A DNA stretch of 64,000 nt from Azadirachta indica. Taxonomy: Eukaryota > Streptophyta > Magnoliopsida > Sapindales > Meliaceae. Positions within the stretch are counted from its first letter, which is position 1. Every line of letters begins with the position of its first letter. Position numbers and translations under genes: made by a program. The stretch lies in contig CM040449.1 of the NCBI GenBank assembly GCA_022749755.1, forward strand, positions 4,049,157 through 4,113,156. The letters run 5' to 3'. The notes under the pieces are model-generated. The model was not told where the DNA came from and searched no databases. It was given only the letters and a program-made list of their open reading frames with translations. This document shows positions 27,150 through 37,753 of this stretch, piece by piece.

Positions 27150-28470
27150 TCAAGTAGACATCAGTAAACCTCAAGTTTTCTCTCAAACAATAAAGGTTAG
27201 AAAGAACCTATTTCTGATTGAAAGAAAATACTACTGATAAATTGTAAGCCAAATTCATCACAAATGGAACATTAAGTAGTAGAAAAAGCATCTTACCTCG
27301 CAAAACACATCCATACCAAATAGATGATGCTCTTCCCACTTGAACATCTCCAATGACAGAGGCACTTGGGGCAACAAACGCATCCTTGTCAACCACAGGA
27401 GCTTTATCAAATATGTTCATGAGCGTTCGATGCCTAGACACTATTAAAAAAAAAAAAGAAACAGATTAATACATAGTTAGATGAACAAAAGGAAGATAGA
27501 ACAGTGTAATCAATCTAAATTTCTATTATGACAGGTAGCAAATTATGCAGTGACATAAAACGTAAAAGTCAACGTAGATACATGTTTGAAAGGCCAACAA
27601 ACACTGACCACTCAACTGTTCTTCCTTAAAGAATTGAAACTTTACTTCAGGTCTCATAAAACCTCACTGATTAAGCACATTTGATATCTGATATACATCA
27701 CATGAATCTTTCCTCTGCTGTTTAAATGCTTGAGAAAAGGTTATTCATAAAATTTTAATAAAAACTGCCATCAATCACAAGTACTCAACCTGACACATAA
27801 TATTCAATCTGATAATACCTACATAAAGGAGTGATCTAATCACATTTTATTGAAATGCCATAACGTCAATTCTTTATCATCAATTTCATTTTGTGAGAAT
27901 AGCATCAATTCTCTTCAAGTGGCATCGACAACAACAGACATTAACACGAAACACCATACAGGCAACTCAGTATCTGCACAAATAGAGCTCACTCTTGAAA
28001 TACACGCACACTATCCACGTGTAATCATGTTACATATGTACATTTGGCATGTGACCCAACTCCTAAGCTCACGAATGGTCAACTAAAAGTTCTTTCTGTG
28101 TTTGCAAACGTACAACGCCAGACTCTACTGATCAAACACATAGTCTACCAATCCCTATCGATCCAGACAAGTCAGAATAGTACTGAATCATTATGAACTC
28201 TTAATGCGCGAAGAAAAAGGTTATCCGCTTGTCATTTCTTTTAAAGAAAATTAGCTTAACAATAAATACTAGAATGATAAAGAGGACATGGATTTTAAGA
28301 TATGCAGATAAGGAAAAGAGATCTAGGAATAAATAGAGAGAAATAGGAAACTCACGTTGTTCTTGGAAATAGTAGTTTCCTTGGAGGCGGCAGCCAAGGC
28401 GATCAAGCGCTTGACCAGTCTCGCGAATCCAGAATCCAACAGTGTATATCGCTCTTCCTAGGGTTCCCAT
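24847..28470 (-). CDS. GAMMACA1: Gamma carbonic anhydrase, mitochondrial complex I subunit
   Basis: Plant gamma-CAs form a trimeric matrix-side domain on respiratory complex I. Exons in gene order are 28470-28356, 27440-27297, 26458-26333, 26238-26087 and 25122-24847. They sum to 813 nt (270 residues), near the Arabidopsis gamma-CA1 length. The protein starts with MGTLGRAIYTVGFWIRETGQ, typical of the family. A left-handed beta-helix with hexapeptide periodicity follows. The zinc-ligand histidines are at 107, 130 and 135, as in catalytically equipped gamma-CA1/2 rather than the gamma-CA-like (CAL) proteins. Conserved RGD (86-88) and QDN (101-103) are also present. The C-terminal helix region (residues ~210-270) is Glu/Lys-rich. 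gamma-CA1 and gamma-CA2 cannot be separated with certainty. Confidence 0.95.
27096..27149. repeat. (GA)n/(GACA)n purine tract in gamma-CA intron 2
   Basis: A poly-A run merges into alternating GA and GACA units. It is a simple repeat inside the intron between exons 2 and 3. Confidence 0.8.
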
Positions 28471-28563
28471 CTCTTCTTCGTCTTCGGTTTCTTGATTGGT
28501 GAGAGTGGATACTTGTGGAGGTGAGGCTCACTGGGGCTTTGGGTTTTTTTAAGTTTGAGCTAG

Positions 28564-28626
<63 letters not shown>
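28564..28626. repeat. Compound (GT)n(GA)n microsatellite upstream of gamma-CA
   Basis: About 12 GT units run directly into about 19 GA units, about 95-155 bases upstream of the minus-strand ATG. On the gene strand it is (TC)n(AC)n, in the likely 5' UTR or core promoter. Open frames through it encode only dipeptide repeats. Confidence 0.9.
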
Positions 28627-28627
<1 letters not shown>

Positions 28628-29590
28628 TGGGGAAGGAAGTTTGGGGGAAGAAACGATGCCGTACCAGTAGGCCAGAATATCCAATGGCTTTGGGAGGGCA
28701 AAATGGAGTTTCATTGCCGGCTTTAAAATTATTATTTTCCGTAAAAAAAAAAAAGGGAAAATCACAGTTTCCTTAATACATTTTTTTTTTTTACCGTTTA
28801 AATAACACAGTTATAAGTCCCTGGTCAAAAATTTGAGAGAAAATTCTTTCTAAGTATTTTTAGGAGAATTTGTTATCTGGACCTTCACTTGAGAGGTCTG
28901 AGTTCTTAGCATCAAGTTAAAAGTATTGGTGACATGAAAAATCACAATTAAATTCACGAATTCGCCATTTTAATTTTTATTTAGTATGTAGAGAAGAATA
29001 ATTATTTTTATTGTACATAAAATGATTAATGATGAATGTCTAGTTAATTTATAATCGGGAATTAATATTTAATTCCTCTCAACCTACTAATATAACGCAT
29101 GTAAAACAAAATTGCATTTGGTAATTTTATGTAATTAATCTTAGTTTATTTAAAATGAATCTGAAGAAATTAAATATCAAAAGAATGAATTATTTATAAC
29201 TTGTTTAAAAAAAAAATTCTAATATGGATCTAAATAAAATTCGCATACGGGTCTATATGTGTGTGTTTTCAATGGAAAATTCGTATATATTTTTTCAAAT
29301 AATGTTTTTGAGTAAAAATTCGTAAAAACATAGCCACAATAATATGACAGACATGCACATAAGATATAAAGATAAAAAGGATTAATAATCATCAAAGTCA
29401 AAACAATCCCTTTCAGAAGTTCTATTTCTAAAATAATCCTTTTCATTGAAATTTAAAAAAAAAAAAAGGAAAATTCGTAAAATAAAGCCCTCCATCTTTT
29501 TCCCATGAGCCTAGTAAAACACTGCGTTTTGATGAGTAAACTGAAAATTGAAAATAATACATCCGAATTCGGACATACGCCGGAAAAAGA
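28627..29590. other. Divergent intergenic region between gamma-CA (-) and RER1 (+)
   Basis: About 1 kb of AT-rich DNA upstream of both genes. No gene or named element is supported beyond the microsatellite at its left edge. Confidence 0.5.
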
Positions 29591-30291
29591 AATAATCAAA
29601 ATAGGTTCCATTTCTCTGCAAGTTCTCATAGAAAAGAAAAGAAAAAGAAAATTAGGACCCGCAGATCCATAGATCTCGATACTGCTGTATCCTTAACTTG
29701 GCGTTTCCTGCAGGTGAGTTATTGTTTATGTTCTCTCCGTTTATTTGCAGGTCATGTCGTCTTGACGCCATATCTAGGATTTTATGTTTATAGAACTCCT
29801 ACGGCCCCCAATTTCGCCAACTTGTTTTTTTTTTTTTATTTATTATGCTGCTATCATATGGGAATTTAAATTTGCCTGTTTCCGTGAAGAGTTATTGTTT
29901 CCGGGTTGGATTTAAAGTATCAACACGATTTTTGATTATATGCGGGGTTCGCATGGTTTTGTGTTTATGTTGGGTTTTAGTAGCTTGTTTTTCGCGGTAG
30001 AAATTCTGTTGCTTATGTTCAAACCTACCGTGTTGCTGGTGGTTGAGAAAAGACTTGGAAAATATTAAAAAATGTATATAATCCATATTGTAACCTTTTG
30101 TAATTAATTCTGATCAAGAAAACTGAATGGCGTGCTTCATTCAGCTTGAATTTTGCTGCCTAAAATCGAAATTGAAACTCGAACCAAATTGAATTCATGA
30201 AACACAGGATAAATTGTTTACTCACATTGTTTCTTAAACTCAGCCATATTTTATTTATTGTGAATCTGCAGGAAATTTAATCTAACATTTC

Positions 30292-31856
30292 ATGGAAGGA
30301 GGAGCTGGGGCTGATGCTGCCTCCATGGTGGCCCCTATTGCCAAGTGGAGAAGTGATTTCGCGAGGACATTTCAGTATTATCTAGACCGATCAACCCCAC
30401 ACCCCTTGTACAGGTGGCTTGGAACTCTTGCTGCTGCTGCAATTTATCTGTTGCGTGTTTACTATGTTCGGGGGTTTTACATTGTGACATATGGCTTAGG
30501 AATCTATATACTCAATCTGTTGATTGGGTTTTTATCGCCAAAGATTGATCCAGAGTTTGAAGCCTTGGATGGAGCTTCATTGCCAACTAAAGGATCAGAT
30601 GAGTTTAGGCCCTTTATTCGCCGACTTCCTGAGTTCAAGTTCTGGTAATATATTATGTCAATATGCTACTCATATCTAATTCCAGGGTGTGACCGAGTGA
30701 CATAATGTCTTCATATTTTTGGTAATCTATATACATCATGTGACCACTGGCCTCCTTGGTTATTGCATATACTTTTCACAGCTTGTTAAATACTTAATTT
30801 TAACAATTTTTTTCATTTATATGTATTAACATTCTAATTTCTTTGAGAGAATGAAGTGAGTGTAGCCTCTCCATTCTTCCTTGGCATTTTTCTCTGATGT
30901 TTATCTTCTTATCACTTTCGAACCACAAATGTCATACTTGTTTTAAATGAATGATGGACATTTTGTTAAAAGAGATGCTGCAATAAGAGAGGAATTAGTT
31001 GCATGTATGATGCTGTTTGATATGCATTCTTAGCGTCTGCTAGGTAAGTTAGATGCTACAATAATGTGACTGCTAGGGAATAAATAATCATGCTGAATGG
31101 AGTGGTGCATTCTTAAGGTAGGCAAGTGAATGGAGCATTCTGGCTTGCTTGTGACTCCTTGGGGTTAGTACAATCAGTTTCACTAGAAATTCAGTTGAGT
31201 TTCTGTTAGAACCATCCGTAATCTCTTTCCTTTCAAGGTAGTCATTTTACCTTTCCCTTCCCCACCTTATCTAGTGCTGCAAATTTTAAATCCTTGAGTG
31301 CTTTATGATAAGAAGCATAGTGGATTATTGAGAAGATAAGGATTGTTGTTACCAACTTTAGTGATTGAAATAAGATTTTGAAGAGTTGAAAGTATTTCTT
31401 CCTCTAACTTAGACTGAAGATTAAGTTATTTTCTTCAATTTTGTTGCTTCAGGTATGCCATCACAAAGGCTTTCTGCATGGCTTTTCTTATGACCTTCCT
31501 TTCTATTTTTGATGTCCCTGTTTTTTGGCCCATATTGCTCTGCTATTGGATTGTTCTGTTTGTCCTTACAATGAAGCGCCAAATCATGCACATGATTAAG
31601 TATGAATATGTTCCATTCAGCTTTGGGAAGCAGGTAAGAGCTTTGAATTGTTGTTTTAGCACCTTCACTCAGTCTTCTGCTGCCATATGTTGAATCTACT
31701 CTATTTTACATTTTGAGATTTGTGGTGGGATTTGAAGACAAATTTTTCCATAGAGCATTCTCTTAGTGAAATGTAATGACTTGTCTCCTTGATTTCTGAC
31801 AGAAGTACACTGGGAAAAAGCCTGTTGCAAGTACCAGTGGCTCGCCCAGGGGCTGA
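30292..31856 (+). CDS. RER1: RER1 family protein (Golgi-to-ER retrieval receptor)
   Basis: RER1 recycles ER membrane proteins from the cis-Golgi through COPI vesicles by recognising their transmembrane segments. Coding exons are 30292-30644, 31453-31633 and 31803-31856, giving 588 nt (195 residues), the usual family size. The protein has four hydrophobic segments: two in exon 1 (about 40-57 and 62-83) and two in exon 2 (about 122-160). Between them are family-typical loop sequences ([40 protein letters not shown]). The C-terminus is basic with KKPVAS. A likely 5' UTR intron runs from 29714 (CAG|GTGAGT) to 30271 (CTGCAG), which implies a transcript start near 29600. Which plant paralogue (A, B or C) is not clear. 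Confidence 0.95.
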
Positions 31857-33215
31857 AATTAGGTCGTAGGTGATTGGAGGAAAACTGAAGATGTGAAACC
31901 TTCCTATAATTTCCCTTCTTTTGTTTTTTCTTTTTGAAAAAAACCCTTTATGAATTCTTTAATTGTTAGATGGAACACATGTTTCGTATCATATGCAAAT
32001 GCAAAGTTCATATGCATGTCGAAAGTTCCATACTTAGGGTTCTCACCTTTTTCTTGTGGGACCTAGCTTACTTGCACCTTTTTCTTTTTTCTTTTTCCTT
32101 GAAATATAATTCTTTGTGTTGTTGTATTTTTTAATTAACTAAATCAGAAAGATGATCAGCCATCATCAATATTTTAATTGCCTCTTGAGTGTGTTTGAGA
32201 TGTCAGTTTGTCTCAAGTGCAGCTGATATCCTTTTTGCGTAATAATTATTCCGTAACACAGTGTTAGGTAGAACTAATATCATTTTCATTTGTACATACT
32301 TACATTATCCTTATCCATGTATTTTTTTCCTGGTAGGAACCTGATGATATTGTGAACTGAACTGGACTGAATGGCCATAAATTTTGCATCTGCTTATACA
32401 TTTCCAATTTTATCCTCACATCCCCCTTAACTGGGGATGAATTACATATAAAACTGGTAACGGAGGCAGCATTGCCATAAAACTTGAGTAAAGCTCCCAT
32501 CGTAAAGGCAGTTGAGTTTCTTCTTGATCTACAGTTACTTTTGACCAATGATCGTATAATTTTAGATGAATTTGAGGGTAATCTGCCAAAACTTACTCCT
32601 TACCAAATACTTCAACCGTTTTGGCTTTGGTTTTAGACATTCATAGTTCAGGTTTGAAATAGTACTTTCTCGAAGGCTGCAAATTGGAGTGTTATCTGGT
32701 GGTGGGGCGGCCTTCTTTTTGTAAATTCATTTTCATTATTAGGTTTTTGATCAGCTTATTATCAATTGCTTGAGACTCAATAAACCTCTTTGTTCCACGT
32801 GGCAGTAATGAGTATAACCAAGCATAGTCCCAGTTCATTTGAGGCCCAAAGCGGCATCAGTGATTGGACGTATTTTATAAAGGAAAGAAAGCAACAACAG
32901 CCGATGATTGACTTGGACATTGGCACGATATTGCCAGATGGATGTCTAATCACACAACTAACTCGACTAACAACTCTCCAACAACTTAACGACGAAAATC
33001 ATAATGTTTATATTTTAGTAGCTTGACTTAGCTTGATTTATATATACAATAGAATAATAATACATATTGGTTAATGATTTTCAAATTCTATAATATTAAT
33101 ATGGTTGTTTCTTAAACATGGCCAGCTATGATGTTCTAGGGAGCTTTTGCTTCTGCTTTCGTTCTGATACTTGGGATAAACCCTTAACATATTCTGCTTC
33201 AGTTTTCCCTAACAA
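31857..33215. other. Intergenic region downstream of RER1, with upstream region of the small secretory gene
   Basis: The RER1 3' UTR is followed by DNA without a convincing gene. A 70-codon plus-strand frame ends at 33026 but has no recognisable features. A canonical ABRE-type G-box is at 32795-32803 (listed separately). TATATACA near 33041-33048 may serve the gene at 33216. Confidence 0.45.
32795..32803 (+). promoter_or_regulatory. ABRE/G-box CCACGTGGC upstream of the small secretory gene
   Basis: A perfect CCACGTGGC motif lies about 420 bases upstream of the ATG at 33216. Such motifs bind bZIP factors in abscisic-acid and light responses. Whether it controls that gene is inference. Confidence 0.35.
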
Positions 33216-33626
33216 ATGACCACCAGAGCATTTGTTCTTATATTCTTCATGTGGGCTCTTCTCACCGTCATCACTCCTACGCTTATTATGTTGTCAGAGT
33301 CTCTGAAAACAGACTTGGATCAAAATGGTAAGACAAATTGAATTTATCCTACCTGGAAATGAATAATCTTAATTCACTCAAAGTTTCAAGCCCTGTTACT
33401 TGACAGTTGTTCTAATATTCCAGGAAAAGCGAGTGAAGGAATGAAGCCTAGGAAAATGATGACATATCTGGAGAAAAATCTGAGCATCCCAGTAACCATG
33501 CCGCCGAAGAATGTAACAGATATGTCACTGACTCCGGCACCAGAACCAGCTTTTCCACCAATTCCTGAAGTAGAACCAGCTGATTCGAGAAATCAAACGC
33601 TCTCCCAAAAACAAAGAGACCAATGA
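33216..33626 (+). CDS. Small secretory-type protein of unknown function (104 residues)
   Basis: Two exons, 33216-33327 and 33424-33626, join in phase 1 at Gly38 (AATG|GTAAGA..CCAG|GA) to give 315 nt (104 residues). Residues 6-27 form one strongly hydrophobic stretch (FVLIFFMWALLTVITPTLIM), fitting a signal peptide or signal anchor. A basic segment follows (MKPRKMMTYLEKN, residues 44-56). Next come three N-glycosylation sequons (Asn56, Asn67, Asn94) and a Pro/Glu-rich segment at 74-90 (TPAPEPAFPPIPEVEP). There are no cysteines after the signal. It does not fit the conserved C-terminal motifs of CLE, CEP, PSK, IDA or RALF peptides that I can recall. Splice signals and the intact frame support a real gene; expression evidence would settle it. 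Confidence 0.6.
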
Positions 33627-33841
33627 TGAGAGAAGTCAATTAGTCCAGGCCAATACGAGACTGTGAACTTGTCGACGACGCCTAGTTGCCAGGTTTGGAA
33701 TCAAAGCCGATGCCTGACTAACGCTGTTTTATTGTTTTAAAGTGCTGACGATCACTGAGCTTGGGTTTGTTGATAATAATTTGTAAATACAATGCAACGT
33801 GTGCATACTGAAACAGCAATTAATTATTTAATTTAGTTTTA

Positions 33842-33871
33842 ATATATATATATATATATATACACACACAC
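33842..33871. repeat. (AT)n(AC)n microsatellite
   Basis: A run of AT units passes into AC units. It is a simple repeat in intergenic DNA. Confidence 0.9.
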
Positions 33872-34352
33872 TGATAAAGAAACTGGGGATTAGAGTGTCT
33901 ATTTAATTTTGAGTTATTTGTTGCTGATTTAAGGAGTTCGCAATTTATTTTCACACATCAACCCCCAGAATGCAGCAGTTTCTTCTTCTCTCTTGCTGAA
34001 TGATATGTTATCATAATATATTTCTTATAAAACAGCCTTGTTGAATTGGACAACCGGTGCGGTTTGATTTTGATGGAGTGCTATATATTATATATTTTTA
34101 TTTATTATTTAAATTGGAGACTAGTTGATGCACCCTAACCACAACGAATTTCCAATCTTCATATTACAAATTGATAAAACCAGCGAGACACACGCTGATC
34201 ACAGTTTTGCTCTATTATTTCAACATATAACGAATTTTAATTTCTTTTAGTTGACAAATTTTGTAACTTGAGTGTGATATTGAGAGAAGATGTCAAATTG
34301 GCAAATTTGAAATCACAATTCAGCAAAAAATGGTAGGCACGTTTGTTTGCAT

Positions 34353-34600
34353 TCAAATTACCATGCTGATGAATATATATTCAACTTCGCCATGAATTGA
34401 AACTCCGGTTACAGCCTTGGTGGGGTTCTCTGAGATGTCAGCAACAATCTGTTCAATAAATAAATAGCAGTAATTAATTAAATAATTAATCATTAGATTA
34501 ATCGTAATTTCTTGCCCCTTCTTGGACATGACATATATAGGCATCATGTCACGCTTGCGCATGCCCATTTCTGTCCTTGCATCTAATAAAATAACCAAAA
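34353..34600 (-). pseudogene. Possible gene fragment with exon-like segments, family not recognised
   Basis: On the minus strand, a piece preceded by a TTGAACAG acceptor encodes IVADISENPTKAVTGVS and continues IHGEVEYIFISM before a GTAATT donor-like site (about 34354-34452). A second exon-like piece about 60 bases upstream begins after TATTAG and encodes DARTEMGMRKRDMMPIYVMS. The intervening sequence is AT-rich and intron-like. No start exon or rest of a gene is found nearby, so this is either a decayed gene or chance. I do not recognise the family. Confidence 0.2.
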
Positions 34601-35755
34601 AAACCAAAAAAAAAAAGGTAAAGCAATTACTCGATATATAGTTGACTGCAAATCCATATGACGGTGGGGGAGTGGTCCTCAATTAATGATAGTAATGTTA
34701 ATTGGTCCAATATGGTTTTGACAATTGACACCACAAAACAAAGAGAGACTTCTTAAATTGAAAGAATTATTTCGGGCCACTTATTTTGCTTACCATGGCC
34801 GCAACAAAGCATAATACATAATGTAATATGGGTTGCAATTATATTTCATAAGACATGCTTGCTTTCCATCTAGCATCTTCCTGATCCACTGCCGTACAAC
34901 TACAATAAATATATGAACTGCAAGAAATTAATTAATTAAGCCCCACATTAATCGAGTAGATTAATTTTCTCCAGACGTTTAGCGTTAATTCCAAGACATG
35001 GTTGATTAATTATCAATTGCAAGTTAATTTATTTTGACAAACATCTTCTCATCCATATGTGACTGACATTTTAACCTCGAATATTTTCTTATGCTTACAC
35101 TTCCTAATGATTGGTCTTCACAATTATATATTATTTACTTAATATATGTTAATATAATATCTTTATTTTTTAATAAATTAGAAATTTCTACCTATATAAA
35201 AGCTACAACTTTTGCTGTCCATTTAGACTGTAAATCGTTCTCACGTAAGATTTTTAACTTTTAAGCACAAGTTGTTTGTCATCATCAATAAAATATTGCA
35301 GACCATAAGCAACTAGAAGTTTTTTTTTTTCTTTTTCTGAAAATTTAATTTTAGACCTATTCAAGGGCAAGGAGTCGCTTTCTTAAAATGTTTAATGCCG
35401 ACAAGTCGTTCTGAATTTCTAAATTATAGCATTAAGATTGAAATTAATATACATAAACTTCATACTTATATATATATATATATATATTTATGTCACCAAT
35501 TACAAGCAAGGATAGGAGAGGTAAGAAGTAATTTCATTTATACAACACAGTGTAGAGTAGACTGTAGAGCTGACAAACTCAAATTGTATTTTCACAGAAT
35601 AATATATATATCAATGAACTCGAAAGAGCAGCAATATGATAACGCGATTCATAATCCAGCATGTAAAGAAAAGAAAACAGCACTCACATCACAATATATA
35701 TAAGCGTAATTATAGTTACAATATTAATATATAACAGTGAAAGTGGATGATTTAA

Positions 35756-36628
35756 TCAAACGAACTGCTGGAGGTATTCTTCCACAGTGGTGTATTTAAC
35801 ATCTGGGTAAAGCTCGGAAGCCTCCACCCCAAAAGATGGCTCAATTTCAAAGTTGGTCTGGTCACCCTTCACAAACACTGAGTGGTTGACTGCTAGCACT
35901 ATGTTCAGGGGAAGTGGAGCTTCTGCAGGAATCAAATATTAAATATTAACCCGAAGTACGTACTTGCCATTAATTATATATATATATATTATTAGAATGA
36001 AATGATCAATATATAAATATGCATATGTATATGTGTAAGTGATCAGAGGGAGACCTTGGATGTCCCTGAGAACTTGCTCTTCTGGAACATAAATTTTCTC
36101 AAGAGTCTTGCCAATCTTGGTCTCCCACATGGCCACAAGTTCGTTGAATGAAAGTGTGTTTTTTGGTGGCCTTATGTAGAGGACTTTGTTCAATGTTCTT
36201 GGGTCATCCACAGCTTTTATTGTATATGTTCCAATATCAGTTTCATTGTTGAAAACCGCTGCGCATACATGCAGAGAATAGTGAATTATTACAAATGAGT
36301 GAATGAATGAATATTAATTTAGATTTCTAGATCGATCAAAGATGGGTAAATGAATTAGTTAATTTATAAATACCTTTGGCGTTTCCATCTCCAAGAATGG
36401 TGACTTTGTCTCTGGGAGGAGCACTGACTCCTGGCTGGCACAGTACAGGCAGAAAGTAGGCAGCGAAGCAGTTGGAGGACACGTATGTGTAGGGGATCCC
36501 TTCTGCCTCAACAGCACGCCGGATTTGGGCCTTCACTGCGAATGATGTTTTCGCCGGCTCCACAGCATTCACACGATCCACATCGTTTCCAAATTCCGAT
36601 GGAAAAAATCTCTGATAATGACAACACA

Positions 36629-36659
<31 letters not shown>

Positions 36660-37192
36660 GTATATATATATATATATGCATGTATGATAGAAAATTAATT
36701 AAGGAACATGCTAGCTTATTGTCTAATTTGATGCAAATGTTACGTCATGAGTAATAGTGTGAATTCGAAGTGAGATATTTTCCAAAGAGTGGTGTTGTTC
36801 CATCGTCCATATATAATAAATAGTGGAATTCAATTCAGGGGATCCAACAATTGATTAATGGACAATGAGCTCCTGCCATGATATCATTTGACTTCGCTTT
36901 ACTCATACCATACCATACCATACCATACCATACCATACCATACCAATAGCAGTTGTTCTAAAGTCGGCGGTTGGTTCCGCCGAAAGCATATGCATACTCA
37001 ATTATATATATTGCTACCAATTAATCAGCATATAATTAATATAGTTGACAAATTATTCCAATATTAATTCTCTTTTTCCCAATACTAATATTTTTTCAAC
37101 AATTTAATTTAATTTAACGAGTTCATATTTAAATATTCTCATTTTTTTCATTTATTTATTAAGAACTACATACTTGGTAGCCATATATATAT

Positions 37193-37225
<33 letters not shown>

Positions 37226-37753
37226 GTATGAATGATACTTTATCGCAGAAAAGCAAAGCAACACATACAATTAATAAACCAAATTGGATGCTGATTGAAT
37301 TGAGAGACGGACGAACCTTAATATTGCCAGCTTCTTTAATGGCAGCAATGATCTTAGTCTGATCTGCTAACTGCATATTGCCCACAGTCGAAATCACCAC
37401 GTCCACCTGCTTTATCGCTTTCACCAGACTCTCATGGTCGTATAGATCTCCCTGCATGATTAAAAATAACACAAATTAACCCATGAAAACGTTTCACACT
37501 TCGATCAATCTTCATTCATGAGCAAATGAACGCAACTCAGAAAGAGACAAATATGTATGTGTATACGTACATGGAGCAAAGTGACTCCCAAGTTCTTAAA
37601 ATTCTCAACGAGTTTTCCCTTGACAGGATCAGACACAGTGCTTCCTCTAACCAGAACGAACGTAGGATGACCGGCCTTTGCACTGGCTTCTACGATGAAC
37701 TTTCCGATGTACCCAGTGCCGCCGACGATCAAAATCTTGCTTTTCTCAGCCAT
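35756..37753 (-). CDS. Isoflavone reductase-like / phenylcoumaran benzylic ether reductase-like NADPH enzyme
   Basis: This family (PCBER, pinoresinol-lariciresinol reductase, isoflavone reductase; NmrA/atypical SDR fold) uses NADPH to reduce benzylic ethers in lignan and neolignan metabolism. Exons in gene order are 37753-37571, 37451-37317, 36611-36374, 36258-36055 and 35922-35756. They give 927 nt (308 residues), the exact usual PCBER length. The dinucleotide-binding GGTGYIG is at residues 11-17. The catalytic lysine is Lys133 in SFAVKAQIRR. FFPSEFGNDVDR and SSNCFAAYF are family blocks. The C-terminus ends in YTTVEEYLQQFV. Substrate cannot be fixed from sequence alone; PCBER is the best fit over true isoflavone reductase. 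Intron 2 carries three different tandem repeats. Confidence 0.92.
36625..36677. repeat. (CATA)n(TA)n microsatellite in PCBER-like intron 2
   Basis: About eight CATA tetranucleotides followed by TA units, just upstream (on the minus strand) of the exon 3 acceptor. Confidence 0.9.
36905..36945. repeat. (ATACC)n pentanucleotide minisatellite in PCBER-like intron 2
   Basis: About eight perfect tandem copies of a 5-base unit inside the same intron as the CATA and AT repeats. Confidence 0.9.
37183..37225. repeat. (AT)n microsatellite in PCBER-like intron 2
   Basis: About 20 AT units with one interruption, close to the donor side of the intron on the minus strand. Confidence 0.9.

Larger units (their letters stand above)
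33627..35755. other. AT-rich region between small secretory gene and PCBER-like gene
   Basis: Contains AT/AC microsatellites at 33842-33871 and AT repeats at 35467-35487. A minus-strand stretch at 34353-34600 has exon-like pieces (listed separately). No complete gene was recognised. Confidence 0.45.

Noticed and set aside
28564..28776. Frames encoding Cys-Val and Arg-Glu dipeptide repeats
   Set aside because: They are translations of the GT/GA microsatellite, not a protein.
32790..33026. 78-codon plus-strand frame upstream of the small secretory gene
   Set aside because: It lacks a strong start, family features or splice support, and overlaps the ABRE-containing upstream region.
36600..37230. 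CRISPR-like array
   Set aside because: The repeats are simple tandem microsatellites without spacers, within an intron of a plant gene.
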